Part shown: piece by piece, positions 23,668 through 33,098 of the stretch
Position numbering within the stretch: the stretch's first letter is position 1
Layout of the letters: each line of letters opens with the position of its first letter
Assembly (NCBI RefSeq): GCF_042679305.1
Contig: NZ_JBHTMP010000023.1
Coordinates: 1-64,000 of the forward strand
Length of the DNA stretch: 64,000 nucleotides
DNA from: Micromonospora_H sonneratiae
GTDB taxonomy: Bacteria; Actinomycetota; Actinomycetes; Mycobacteriales; Micromonosporaceae
Direction of reading: 5' to 3'
The notes under the pieces: model-generated
The model's database searches: none
What the model was told of the DNA's origin: nothing
What the model saw: only the letters and a program-made list of their open reading frames with translations
Position numbers and translations under genes: made by a program

Positions 23668-25320
23668 ATGGTGAGGACGATCGTGGTTGGCGGGGTGGCC
23701 GGTGGCATGTCGGCGGCGACCAGGCTGCGCCGACTGGCATCCGGGGCCGAGATCGTGGTGCTGGAGCGGGGGCCGGAGGTCTCGTACGCCAACTGCGGGC
23801 TGCCGTACTACGCCGGCGGCGTGATCGAGCGCCGCGACGACCTGCTGCTGCAGACCCCGCAGAGCCTGCATACCCGGTTCGGGCTCGACGTGCGGGTGCG
23901 CACCGAGGTTCTGGCGATCGACCGGGAGACCCGTCGGCTGCGGGTGCGTGACCTGGTTACCGGCCGGGAGTACGACGAGGGCTACGACCATCTGGTGCTC
24001 AGCCCGGGCGCCGCACCGGTCGTGCCGGAGTTGCCTGGCGTCGAGCGGGCGTTGACGCTGCGCACTGTCGCCGAGGCCGACCGGCTCGCTGCCGCCGTGC
24101 GTGGCGGCGCCCGCACGGCGGTCGTCGTCGGCGGCGGGTTCATCGGCCTGGAAGTCGCGGAGAACCTGGCCCGCCGGGGCCTCACCGTCGCCGTCGTCGA
24201 GCGCGACGCCCAGGTGCTGGCGCCGCTCGACCCCGAGATGGCCGCGCCGGTCCATGCCGAACTGGCCGCGAACGGCGTGGCCCTGCACCTCGGTGCCACG
24301 GTGACAAAGGTCCTCGCCGACGTGGTCGAACTGCACGACGGCCGGCTGCTCGACGCAGACCTGGTGCTGCTGGCCATCGGCGTACGGCCGGAGACCGACC
24401 TGGCCAGCGGCGCCGGCCTCAAGCTCGGTCCGCGCGGCGGGATCGCCGTCGACGAGACCATGCGCACCAGTGACCCGCACATCTATGCGGTCGGTGACGC
24501 CGTGGAGAAGGTGGACCGGGTGGGCGGTGCGCCGTCGCTGATCCCGCTGGCGAACTCCGCCAACCGGCAGGGGCGGCTGGCCGCCGACGCCATTGCCGGG
24601 CTCCCGGTGCGGCTGGGTGGGCGTATCGGTACGGCGATCGTGCAGGTCTTCGGCCTGACAGTCGCCACCACCGGCGCGAACGAGAAGCGGCTACGCGCCG
24701 CCGGACGGCCCTACCGGGTGATCCACACCCATCCAGCATCACACGCGGGCTACTACCCGGGCGCCGAGCCGATGTCGCTCAAGCTCCTTCTCGATCCGGA
24801 CGACGCAACCCTCCTCGGGGCGCAGGCGGTCGGCGGCGCGGGCGTCGACAAACGTATCGACGTGCTCGCCACCGCTCTGTACGCGGGCCTGCGCGCCGAC
24901 GAACTGGCGGACCTGGAACTGGGGTACGCCCCGGCGTTCGGGTCGGCCAAGGATCCGGTGAACATGCTCGGCTACATCGCCGGCAACCAGTTGTCCGACG
25001 GCGAGCAGAGCATCCAGTGGCACGAGGTGGCAGCTGCGGTCGAGGCCGGCGCCGCGCTGCTCGACGTGCGCACCGCGGCCGAGTACGCGGCTGGCCATCT
25101 GCCGGGAGCGATCAGCCTGCCGTTGGACGAACTGCGCGAGCGGATGGCCGAGGTGCCCGACCGGGCCCTGATCGTGTATTGCCAGGTCGGCCAGCGCGGA
25201 CACACGGCCACCGCGCTGCTCACCGGCCACGGCTACCGGGTGCACAACCTCGACGGCGGCTACCGCACCTGGAAGGCGGGCACGGCCAGCGTGCAGTCCG
25301 CCAGGCCAGGAGCCGCCTGA
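23668..25320 (+). CDS. FAD-dependent CoA-disulfide reductase fused to a rhodanese domain
   Basis: Flavoprotein of 550 residues. N-terminal FAD-binding VVGGVAGGMSAATRLRRL, then the redox Cys43 in SYANCGLPYYAGG, which defines the CoADR/NADH-oxidase subfamily. NAD-binding VVVGGGFIGLEVAENLARRG (about 150-170), second FAD motif HIYAVGDAVEK, then the dimerisation domain (about 330-440). A C-terminal rhodanese domain (about 455-540) has LLDVRTAAEYAAGHLPGA and active-site Cys in VYCQVGQRGHTA. CoADR-rhodanese fusions reduce CoA or glutathione persulfides/polysulfides in sulfide handling. The CstR-like palindrome upstream fits that role. Confidence 0.92.
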   Translation: MVRTIVVGGVAGGMSAATRLRRLASGAEIVVLERGPEVSYANCGLPYYAGGVIERRDDLLLQTPQSLHTRFGLDVRVRTEVLAIDRETRRLRVRDLVTGREYDEGYDHLVLSPGAAPVVPELPGVERALTLRTVAEADRLAAAVRGGARTAVVVGGGFIGLEVAENLARRGLTVAVVERDAQVLAPLDPEMAAPVHAELAANGVALHLGATVTKVLADVVELHDGRLLDADLVLLAIGVRPETDLASGAGLKLGPRGGIAVDETMRTSDPHIYAVGDAVEKVDRVGGAPSLIPLANSANRQGRLAADAIAGLPVRLGGRIGTAIVQVFGLTVATTGANEKRLRAAGRPYRVIHTHPASHAGYYPGAEPMSLKLLLDPDDATLLGAQAVGGAGVDKRIDVLATALYAGLRADELADLELGYAPAFGSAKDPVNMLGYIAGNQLSDGEQSIQWHEVAAAVEAGAALLDVRTAAEYAAGHLPGAISLPLDELRERMAEVPDRALIVYCQVGQRGHTATALLTGHGYRVHNLDGGYRTWKAGTASVQSARPGAA

Positions 25321-25423
25321 TCAGTCGGCTCCCTGGTTGGTGCCGGTACGGGTCTTCTCGCCAGCCAGTGGCTCGAACGGCTGGCCGCCGCGCTCGAACC
25401 GGTGCGGGGCGGTGGCCGGCGTC

Positions 25424-25504
25424 GACTTCCGAAGTCGAGGACTTCCGAAGTCGGGGACTACTGAAGTCGAGGACTACTGAAGTCGAGGACTACTGAAGGT
25501 CGAG
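25424..25504. repeat. 16-bp tandem repeat, five units, at the 3' end of the CPRC-motif gene
   Basis: Units GACTTCCGAAGTCGAG, GACTTCCGAAGTCGGG, then GACTACTGAAGTCGAG twice and a last 17-base unit. The last unit contains the stop codon and final codons of the minus-strand gene ending at 25490, so the gene's tail appears to have been amplified outward. The first two units are partly self-complementary (GACTTCCGAAGTC). Confidence 0.85.
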
Positions 25505-26542
25505 CCGGAACGGGATGTCCGGACACCGTGGACAGATGAAGATCCGCAGCGCGCCCCAGCGTCCGACGGTGACCCCGGTCGGCTCCTGAAGCGCGAGCCG
25601 GTCCGGGTGCGCCCCGTCCACGTCCCGTTCCTCGACCGGGCACCACCGGTCCCGGGTTCCGCCGTCGTACTCGGACGAGTCGATGACGAGTGCCAGTGTG
25701 GTCGGACCGGCGCAACGTGGGCACGGTGTGGGGAGCAGGTCGGTGACGTTCCACTTGGCATACCCGCCGACCTTCCAGCCGGGGGCCATGAAGGTGTCGA
25801 CGTAGTCTTCGTCTCTGTCCTCGTCCTCCTCCTCCCAGTCGTCCACCTGTGCGCGGAGGTGGTTCGGCAGCTCCTCCGGGTACGGGTATTCGACGATCTG
25901 CTCGGGGTGCAGTCGGCAGGGACGGGGCAGGTATCCGTCGTTGCCGACATCGCCGGTCGGCGGATCGGCGAGGATCTCGGTCACCTCCGCCTCGCGTCGC
26001 CACCGCAGGTGTAGGCGAGGGCCGTGCAGGGAGGTCTCGTCGTGGTCGAACGGGCACCACAACACCTGGAGCAGGTCGGCACCGCCGGGGCGGGGCAGAT
26101 CAGGCACGTCCACGGCCCGCAGCTGGGCCAGCGCCACCATCGGATTGGGGCGAGGATGTGGCTTCGGGCGGTACCGGTAGCCGACGACCGGCCCGCCGTT
26201 GACCGAGCCCCAGCCGCTGAAGCCCGGACCGACCAGCCGGGCGATTTTGTCGTGTACCTCGGCCTCGCCCTCGGCCAGCACATGCCGGACGGTACGACGG
26301 GCCTGCGCATCGTGTAGCCGGGCCACCAGTTCGGCCGGGAGCGGCACCTCCTCCCGGGCGGTGTACGGGGTGTCGCACGTGGGCCACGGCTCGTCCACCG
26401 GCCAGCGCAGCGGCCCACCGACATGACTGTCCCGGGCGGTGACCGTCCCCGGTCGTGGATGCAGTCGGGTGGCGGTCCGGCCGAGTTTCGCCAGCCCGGG
26501 GAAGCGGGCGAGGGCATCGGACGGGACCGGCGATGTGATCAC
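25490..26542 (-). CDS. Uncharacterised protein with CPRC zinc-knuckle motifs (DUF1963/YwqG-like)
   Basis: About 350 residues. A GTG at 26542 is used because the product then begins ITSPVPSDALARFPGLAKLG and the preceding in-frame codons are Pro/Gly/Arg-rich antisense of neighbouring remnants; there is no good ribosome site, so the start is uncertain. Seen in the protein: GGPLRWPVDEPWPTC, VPDLPRPGGADLLQVLWCPF (the kind of layout found in DUF1963 proteins), an acidic stretch WEEEDEDRDEDYVD, then CPRCAGPTTL and a final CPRCPDIPF, two likely zinc knuckles. No catalytic motif recognised. Confidence 0.7.
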   Translation of the reverse strand: MITSPVPSDALARFPGLAKLGRTATRLHPRPGTVTARDSHVGGPLRWPVDEPWPTCDTPYTAREEVPLPAELVARLHDAQARRTVRHVLAEGEAEVHDKIARLVGPGFSGWGSVNGGPVVGYRYRPKPHPRPNPMVALAQLRAVDVPDLPRPGGADLLQVLWCPFDHDETSLHGPRLHLRWRREAEVTEILADPPTGDVGNDGYLPRPCRLHPEQIVEYPYPEELPNHLRAQVDDWEEEDEDRDEDYVDTFMAPGWKVGGYAKWNVTDLLPTPCPRCAGPTTLALVIDSSEYDGGTRDRWCPVEERDVDGAHPDRLALQEPTGVTVGRWGALRIFICPRCPDIPFRLDLQ

Positions 26543-26599
26543 CGGGCAATGGTAGTCACCGGCTGGGACAGGACCGTGCCGCGCCAGACCGGATCCGCT

Positions 26600-26798
26600 G
26601 ATCAGCGCCGCCTCAACGGTCGTACTGTGGCAGGGGTGACCGTGCCTACCGATGCGCTGCTCGGGTGCTCCCGGCGGCACCTGAGCAGTACGGTTCGTAC
26701 CGAGTTCGGGGTGACGCCGAAGGAGTGCCAACGGCTCGTCCGCTTCGAGTCTGCCCGGGGCCGGCTCGTGGCCGCCGCCAGGGCCGGAGAAGTCGGTC
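26600..26798 (+). pseudogene. Remnant of an AraC-family regulator (C-terminal HTH part)
   Basis: The plus strand reads LGCSRRHLSSTVRTEFGVTP then KECQRLVRFESARGRLVAAA, the second-helix region of an AraC/XylS DNA-binding domain (consensus SRRHLxRxFxxxxGxxPxxYxRxxR). The sequence stops being AraC-like before the last helices and the whole N-terminal part is absent. It abuts a VOC-family scrap, and AraC and VOC genes are frequent neighbours in actinobacteria. Confidence 0.65.
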
Positions 26799-26801
26799 TG
26801 C

Positions 26802-26921
26802 ATGGTCACCCACGGTGCCGAGGTGGTCGTGCCGATCGAGAACCGGCCCTATGGCAAGCGCTCGGGCCGCATCCGTGACCCGTTCGGCCACTTGTGGATC
26901 ATCACCGGCGCGCTCCGCTGA
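26802..26921 (+). pseudogene. Remnant of a VOC (glyoxalase/PhnB-like) protein, C-terminal 39 residues
   Basis: The frame from ATG at 26802 encodes GAEVVVPIENRPYGKRSGRI and RDPFGHLWIITGALR then TGA. This is the C-terminal half-module of PhnB/glyoxalase-like proteins, including the metal-ligand-bearing RDPxGHxW end. The preceding ~90 residues of such a protein are missing and replaced by the AraC remnant. Confidence 0.7.
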
Positions 26922-26942
26922 GCCGACCCACGCCACGGTCGT

Positions 26943-26966
26943 GGGGGGGGGGGGGGGGGGGGGGGG
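26943..26966 (+). repeat. Homopolymer of 24 G in an intergenic region
   Basis: A run of 24 consecutive G between the VOC remnant and the Hhe-type helicase gene, about 230 bases before that gene's start. Such a tract is hard to sequence, so its length, or even the join itself, may be an assembly artefact. If real it would be prone to slippage. The 26967-27185 stretch after it has no gene. Confidence 0.95.
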
Positions 26967-27197
26967 CCGGGGCCCACGACACACCACTTGCTGACCTTTG
27001 GGCGACCAGGTGCGGGGCTGCGGAGGACACCAGGGGTAGCAGTTCGTCGAACCGCTCAGCGAGCTGGGCGAGATCGGTCCCATGTGGGTGGTCGAACCGG
27101 ATGCGGCCCGGTCGGATGGCAGGTCGGACCCGAGCCGAGGAACGTTCGTCCCCACTCCGTAAGCTGACGATCTCCACTCCGGCTCTTGGAGAAACCC

Positions 27198-30100
27198 TTG
27201 CCCGACAATGTGTTTGAGCAGTTCACGACCGACGACGGGCAGCTCGCGGTCGAACTGCTCGTGCAGCCGGCCATCACCTACGCCCTGGTACGCAACCGGG
27301 TGCCGCTGGTCCGTCACCTGTCGCTGACCAACCTCGGCGAAGCCCCGCTCTCCGGGATGGTGCTGACGCTCGAACTGCGCAGCGCGCATGGGGAACTGAC
27401 CGAGTCGTGGCGGCGTACCGTCACCGGGGTGCTCCGGCCCGGCGCGACCATGGGCTGGGACTACTTCGCGGACCTCGCCCCGGATCCGGAACAGTTGAGC
27501 CGAATCGACGAGGCGTTCCCGGTCGACTACCGGTTGACGGTGCACCGCCCCGGCCGCCCCGACCTGCGTCTGTCGGCACCGTCGTCGGTGCTGGCACACG
27601 ACGAATGGTTCAACAGCCCGGCGCTGTACGACACCCTGGCCGCGTTCGTGCAGCCCGACACCAGGGCGGTCGCCGCGATCCTCCAGACCGCGGCGCAGAT
27701 CCTGCTCCGGCGTACCAACTCCAGCGCGTTGCAGGGCTACCAGGCCGGACCCGAACGGGCCGCACACATCGCCGGCGCGGTCTACGAGGCACTGCGCCAC
27801 CTGGGCATCGCCGCCCGGCCGCTGCCCGCACCGTTCGAGAACACCCGACAGAAGGTACGCACCACCGCCACTGTCCTCACCGGACGGATCGGCACCGGTC
27901 TCGACCTGGCGACGACGTACTCCGCGTGTCTGGCGGCGGCCGGACTGCACCCGTTGATCTGGATCGCCCGGGGACACGTCTTCGCCGGATTCCTGCTCGA
28001 CGAGGAGCGGCTGGGCTCGGTGACCGTGACCGAACCCGGCCTGCTGGTCTCGATGGTCGAATCCGGTCGGGCGGTGCCGGTGGAGCTGTCCCGGATCGGG
28101 GGCGGCGGGCAGCCGGCGAGCTTCCCGGAGGCGGTGCAGGCCGGGCTCGAACACTTCCGTGACCAGGCCGCCCGGGACCTGCGGGGGGTCGTCGACATCC
28201 GGTTGGCACACCGTTCCGGTGTCCGCCCGCTGCCGTCGACGGACACGGCGCAGACACCGCCGCCGACCGCCGGGGACGCCCTCGGTGCCGAGTCGATCGA
28301 TCTGCCGCTCGGCGGAGCGCGTACGAAGCTGCACCGCAGCGCCGCCGACGGAGACGACGCACCACCGCAGTCGGACACGTCACCGGCGCGCGTGCAGCGG
28401 TGGAAGAAGACACTGCTCGACCTCAGTCTGCGCAATCCGCTGCTCAACCTGCCCACCCGGGGCCGGGGACTGGAACTCCACGTGCCCGTCGGAGCGCTCG
28501 CCCTGCTAGACGACCTCATCCACGACGGCAGGCAGCTGGAGATCGCCTCGCAGGACGCGGTCGGCCACCTGGCGGACCGGGGTGGTGCCCGGCGGGTGCA
28601 GGAACTCGACCCCGAGGTCCTCACCCGGGAACTGCGCACCAGCCACCGCCTCTACGGGGCGGTCACCGAGGCGCGCTACACCGACACCATGCGGGAGCTG
28701 CAGCGCGAGGCCCGCACGATGGAACAGGAGACCGGAGGAAACTATCTCTACCTGACCATCGGCACCCTCGTGCACCCGAAGACCACCGGTGGAGAGGCCC
28801 ACGCACCGTTGTTCCTGCTGCCGGTACGCATCGAAGGCGGCACCGGGCGGCGTCCGTACGGGATCGTCATCGACGGTTCCGAGGTCGCCACCCCGAACTA
28901 CTGCCTGATCGAATGGTTGCGGGTCAAGCACGGCGTACGGATCGCGGAACTGGAGCAGCCGGCGCTCGACGAGCGGGGCATCGACATCCCCCGGACCCTG
29001 GCCGCCATCAAGACCAGGCTCATCGACAACCGGCTCGACTACCGCATCGACGAGGCGGCGAACCTGCGCCTGTTGCAGTTCTCCACCTTCCAGATGTGGC
29101 GTGACCTCACCGACCACTGGCCGGTCTTCATGGAGAACCCGGTCGTCCGGCACCTGGTCGAGTCCTTTGGCGACTCGTTCGACGACCCGGCCCGCGCCGC
29201 CGGCGACGCCGAGGTGGACGAGGCGCAGCTGCACCTGCCCATCCCGGCGGACGGATCGCAGATGCAGGCGATCGTCATGGCCGAGCGGGGCCAGTCGTTC
29301 ATCCTCGAAGGACCGCCCGGCAGCGGCAAGTCGCAGACCATCACCAACATGATCGCCAAGGCGGTGGCCGAGGGCCACTCGGTCCTCTTCGTCGCCGAGA
29401 AGCAGGCGGCGCTGGAGGTCGCCAAGCGCCGTCTCAACCAGATCGGCCTCGGCCCGTTCGCCCTCGACCTGCACGGCCGCAAGCAGTCGATCAACGCCAT
29501 CCGGGAGCAGCTGCGGGAGGCGTTGGACCAGCGGGAGACCGGCGACGAGAACGCCTGGGCAGCTGTCGAGACCGCCTACCGTACGCGGCTCGTCCCGCTG
29601 GCCCGCTACCCGGAGCAGGTGCACGCCGAGAACGCCGCCGGCCGGTCGCTCTGGTCGGCGTACGAACAGGTCCTTGCGTACGGCGACGGGCCGACCGCGC
29701 CCATCCCGGTGTCCTACCTGGCCGCTCCGCAGGCCGTACGGGCACAGGTCGAGGAGACCCTGCGGGAGTTTCCCACCGCCGCCCACGCGGCCCGGCTGCG
29801 ACCGGACCATCCGTGGGCGCTGAGCGGCTGCCGGGACCTGACCGGCCTGCACGTCGAGGCGGTCACCCAGATCGCCGCCGAGTTGGAGGCCAGCCGTGCC
29901 GAACTCGCCGCCGAGCCTCAGCTGATGTCACTGCTGCGGGACCTGCCCGGCCCCGAGGCGATCCGTGACCTCACGCCCGCCGCCTGGCTGGCCGTACGGG
30001 GCCTGCTGCCCGACTGGGACACCACCCAGCAGGCGGCCAACCGTGGCTGGGACGAGGCGGTCAGCCGGTTGCGGACCGAGCTGGCGCAGTACCAGCACAA

Positions 30101-33098
30101 CTACGAGGGCGAGCTGACCACCTTCCGGCCCGAGGTCATGCGCGTCGGTGAACTGGAGGCGTGGTACGCCGAGGCGCAGGCGACGACCAGGCGGTTGTTC
30201 GGCAAGGCGAGACGTCGCCGGGCCATCACCGAACGACTGGCCGGCTACCTCCAGCCGTTGACCGCGATCGACCCCGAGCAGGTCGAACTGATCCTGAGCC
30301 GCCTGGTGGCGGCGCAGGCGCACGCCGACGCGCTGCTCCAGCAGTTGGCCGTGGCCGGCGGCCTGTGGCTGCCGACCGACTGGCACCCGGCCGACCCGGA
30401 CGCCGAGGTGCAGCTGTACGAGGCGGTGCAGGCGACCCAGGCCAGCCGGGACCTGCTGGCGACCCACCCGGCAGCCTGGGAACTGTTCCACAACAGCCTC
30501 GGCGAGTCGGGGGCGATCCTGCTGGACCAGGTCGCCGCACGGTGGCGTGCCTGGCAGGGCGTACTGCGCACCGGGACCGCCGAGCTGGACCTCTGGGCCG
30601 GTGGGTCGTCCTGGCTCGACGCGTGGCAACGCGACGGCGCGACCTGGCTGCACGAGCTGCGAACCGAGGCGTTGTTTCCGCTCCACCGCTGGGCCGACCT
30701 GCTCGTCCACGGCGACGTGCTGGCCGCCGCCGGTCTCGGCGACTACCGCGCCCGGTTGCTGACCGGGCAGGTCGACCCGCAGCAGGTCGAGGAGGCGTAC
30801 CAGCGGGGGATCGCCACGGCGTCGCTGCCCGAGCGACTCCGGGTCGGCGGGCTCCAGGACTTCGACCCGGACCAGCACGACGAGCACATCGTCCAGTTCG
30901 AGTCGGCCGCCCGGGAGTTGCGTACGGCGCTACCGCAGCGGCTGCCGTCGGTGCTCGTACGCCGCCGTCCCTTCGACCCGACCGACCAGCGGGGCCGGTT
31001 CACCGACTTCGTGACCGAGTTGCGTCGCAAGCGCGGCGGCAAGACGTTCCGCGAGCTGTTCGAGGCGTACCCGGACCTGGTGCTGGCACTCACCCCCTGC
31101 GTGCTGGTCAGCCCGGCGTCGGCCGCGAACTTCCTCGCGCCCGGAGCGCACCGTTTCGACCTGGTCATCTTTGACGAGGCGTCCCAGATCCGGGTGGCCG
31201 AGGCGGTCGGGGCGATGGGCCGGGGACGGGCAGTCGTGATCGTCGGTGACTCCCGGCAGATGCCGCCGACGACGGTGATGCAGGCCGCCCACGGTGTCGA
31301 GGAGCAGGTGGAGGAGAACGGGCCGGTACCCGAGGACCTGGAGAGCATCCTCACCGAGGCGGTCGAGTCCGGGCTGCCGCAACGTTGGCTGTCCTGGCAC
31401 TACCGCAGCCACGACGAATCGCTGATCGCCTTCTCCAACCGTTACTACTACGACAGCCAACTCTCCAGCCTGCCGTCTCCCGGAGTCGACGGCTCGGCCG
31501 GCATCCGCTGGCACCGGGTCGACGGCCACTTCGACCGGGGAGCCACCCGTACCAACGAGGTGGAGGCCCGGGCGATCGTGGCGGAGGTCGGCCGCCGGTT
31601 GCGTGACCCGGCCACCGCCGACCAGTCGATCGGCGTGGTGACCTGCAACATCCAGCAACGGAACCTGATCCTCAACCTGCTGGAGGAGAGCAGCGATCCG
31701 CTGGTCCGCAAGCACCTGTCCGCCGTCGCCGAGCCCATCTTCGTCAAGAACCTGGAGAACGTGCAGGGTGACGAGCGGGACGTGGTCCTGTTCTCGCTGG
31801 CGTTCTCACCGCACCCGGAGACCGGCCAGCTGCCGCTCAACTTCGGCCCGTTGAGTCAGGCCGGTGGGGAGCGGCGGTTGAATGTCGCCATCACCCGGGC
31901 CCGGCGACAGGTGGCGCTGTTCGCCTCGTTCGACCCCGGTCACATCGACCTGGCCCGGACCACCGCGGTCGGCACCCAACACCTGCGGGCGTACTGCGAA
32001 CTGGCCGCCGCCGGCACCGACCGGCTCGGTGACCTGGCCAGCGGCCGGACGGACCGGTCGAGCCGGGTACGCGACGAGGTCGCCGAGGCGATCCGGGCCC
32101 GTGGGTACGAGGTCACCACCGCCCACGGGTTGTCCGATTTCACCGTCGACATCGCCGTACGGGCCCCCGGGGCGGAACGTTGGCAGGTGGCGATCATGCT
32201 CGACGGTCCGGAGTGGAGTCGCCGGCACACGGTCGTCGACCGGGACTCGGCACCCGACCTGCTGCGTACCATCATGGGCTGGTCGCAGGTGGTCCGGTTC
32301 TGGCTGCCGACCTGGATCCTCGACCGTGACGCCCTGCTCGACCGGATCGGGGCGGCCGTGGCCACCGCAGCCGCCGTCGAGGCAGCGGCCCGGACCGATG
32401 CGGAACCGGCCGCCGGAGCAGTGGTCACCGGAGCAGCGGCCATCGGAGCAGCGGCTGAGGTGGTGATGGAACCCGGTGCCGAGCCGGTGGCCGCGATCGA
32501 CGACGAGGCACCGCCGGAGGGTGACGGCGGAGCATGGGTGCGACCGTTCGTGCCGTACCTGCCGACCGTGCTCGGCACCCAGGCCGACATCGGCGCGGCC
32601 GGCGTCGAGCAGGGCGCCCAGCCGACGGTCCGTAAGGCGCTCTGGGAGATCCTCGCCGCCGAGGGGCCGATCGAGCAGCACCGACTGGCTCGGCTGACGC
32701 TGGCCCGGTTCGAGTACACCCGGGTCCGGGCGGATCGCCGGGCCGCGGTGCTGGCGCTGGTCGACCCCGAACTCGTACGGGAGCATCCGGAGGTCGGCAC
32801 CTTCGTGTGGCCGACCGGCGTCAACCCGCTCACCTGGCGGGGCATCCGGGTCACCCAGGTCAGCACCGACCGGGCGATCGGCGAGGTGCCGCCGGAGGAG
32901 GTCGCGAACGCCCTGGTGCACGTCGTACGGTCCACGCCGCTCGACGAGGACCAGCTTCTCCGGTCGGCCCTGGAACTGCTCGGCTACCGCCGCCGGACGG
33001 AGAAGAGCGACAGGCACCTGCGGTACGGGCTGCGCATCGCCGAGATGAGTGGCCGGATCCAGCACACCGCCGACGGCCGGTACACGGTGGCGGGCTGA
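27198..33098 (+). CDS. Giant DUF4011-helicase-Vsr-DUF3320 protein (Hhe-type anti-phage defence)
   Basis: About 1966 residues. TTG at 27198 is preferred because GGAG lies 6 bases before it; TTG at 27186 is also possible. N-terminal beta-sandwich with a transglutaminase-like part (TYSACLAAAGLHPLIWIARG; about 230-265). DUF4011 opens at KKTLLDLSLRNPLLNLPTRG (about 400). Superfamily-1 helicase core: Walker A EGPPGSGKSQTITNM (about 708-722), Walker B LVIFDEASQI (about 1322), late motif NVAITRARRQVALF (about 1560). A Vsr/PD-(D/E)xK nuclease-like domain follows (RARGYEVTTAHGLSDFTVDI, then RDSAPDLLRTIMGWSQVVRF; about 1635-1720), and a C-terminal DUF3320 (VRKALWEILAAEGPIEQHRL; about 1812-1960). This order is that of the single-gene Hhe system described among predicted bacterial defence genes. 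Its flanks are full of gene debris, as in a variable locus. Confidence 0.88.
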   Translation: MPDNVFEQFTTDDGQLAVELLVQPAITYALVRNRVPLVRHLSLTNLGEAPLSGMVLTLELRSAHGELTESWRRTVTGVLRPGATMGWDYFADLAPDPEQLSRIDEAFPVDYRLTVHRPGRPDLRLSAPSSVLAHDEWFNSPALYDTLAAFVQPDTRAVAAILQTAAQILLRRTNSSALQGYQAGPERAAHIAGAVYEALRHLGIAARPLPAPFENTRQKVRTTATVLTGRIGTGLDLATTYSACLAAAGLHPLIWIARGHVFAGFLLDEERLGSVTVTEPGLLVSMVESGRAVPVELSRIGGGGQPASFPEAVQAGLEHFRDQAARDLRGVVDIRLAHRSGVRPLPSTDTAQTPPPTAGDALGAESIDLPLGGARTKLHRSAADGDDAPPQSDTSPARVQRWKKTLLDLSLRNPLLNLPTRGRGLELHVPVGALALLDDLIHDGRQLEIASQDAVGHLADRGGARRVQELDPEVLTRELRTSHRLYGAVTEARYTDTMRELQREARTMEQETGGNYLYLTIGTLVHPKTTGGEAHAPLFLLPVRIEGGTGRRPYGIVIDGSEVATPNYCLIEWLRVKHGVRIAELEQPALDERGIDIPRTLAAIKTRLIDNRLDYRIDEAANLRLLQFSTFQMWRDLTDHWPVFMENPVVRHLVESFGDSFDDPARAAGDAEVDEAQLHLPIPADGSQMQAIVMAERGQSFILEGPPGSGKSQTITNMIAKAVAEGHSVLFVAEKQAALEVAKRRLNQIGLGPFALDLHGRKQSINAIREQLREALDQRETGDENAWAAVETAYRTRLVPLARYPEQVHAENAAGRSLWSAYEQVLAYGDGPTAPIPVSYLAAPQAVRAQVEETLREFPTAAHAARLRPDHPWALSGCRDLTGLHVEAVTQIAAELEASRAELAAEPQLMSLLRDLPGPEAIRDLTPAAWLAVRGLLPDWDTTQQAANRGWDEAVSRLRTELAQYQHNYEGELTTFRPEVMRVGELEAWYAEAQATTRRLFGKARRRRAITERLAGYLQPLTAIDPEQVELILSRLVAAQAHADALLQQLAVAGGLWLPTDWHPADPDAEVQLYEAVQATQASRDLLATHPAAWELFHNSLGESGAILLDQVAARWRAWQGVLRTGTAELDLWAGGSSWLDAWQRDGATWLHELRTEALFPLHRWADLLVHGDVLAAAGLGDYRARLLTGQVDPQQVEEAYQRGIATASLPERLRVGGLQDFDPDQHDEHIVQFESAARELRTALPQRLPSVLVRRRPFDPTDQRGRFTDFVTELRRKRGGKTFRELFEAYPDLVLALTPCVLVSPASAANFLAPGAHRFDLVIFDEASQIRVAEAVGAMGRGRAVVIVGDSRQMPPTTVMQAAHGVEEQVEENGPVPEDLESILTEAVESGLPQRWLSWHYRSHDESLIAFSNRYYYDSQLSSLPSPGVDGSAGIRWHRVDGHFDRGATRTNEVEARAIVAEVGRRLRDPATADQSIGVVTCNIQQRNLILNLLEESSDPLVRKHLSAVAEPIFVKNLENVQGDERDVVLFSLAFSPHPETGQLPLNFGPLSQAGGERRLNVAITRARRQVALFASFDPGHIDLARTTAVGTQHLRAYCELAAAGTDRLGDLASGRTDRSSRVRDEVAEAIRARGYEVTTAHGLSDFTVDIAVRAPGAERWQVAIMLDGPEWSRRHTVVDRDSAPDLLRTIMGWSQVVRFWLPTWILDRDALLDRIGAAVATAAAVEAAARTDAEPAAGAVVTGAAAIGAAAEVVMEPGAEPVAAIDDEAPPEGDGGAWVRPFVPYLPTVLGTQADIGAAGVEQGAQPTVRKALWEILAAEGPIEQHRLARLTLARFEYTRVRADRRAAVLALVDPELVREHPEVGTFVWPTGVNPLTWRGIRVTQVSTDRAIGEVPPEEVANALVHVVRSTPLDEDQLLRSALELLGYRRRTEKSDRHLRYGLRIAEMSGRIQHTADGRYTVAG

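Noticed and set aside
26543..26809. Longer start for the CPRC-motif protein
   Set aside because: The extra 89 residues are antisense of the AraC and VOC remnants and have no protein-like character.
26646..28334. 562-codon open frame on the minus strand over the start of the helicase gene
   Set aside because: It reads through the G24 tract as poly-Pro and is otherwise Arg/Gly/Gln shadow of the helicase.
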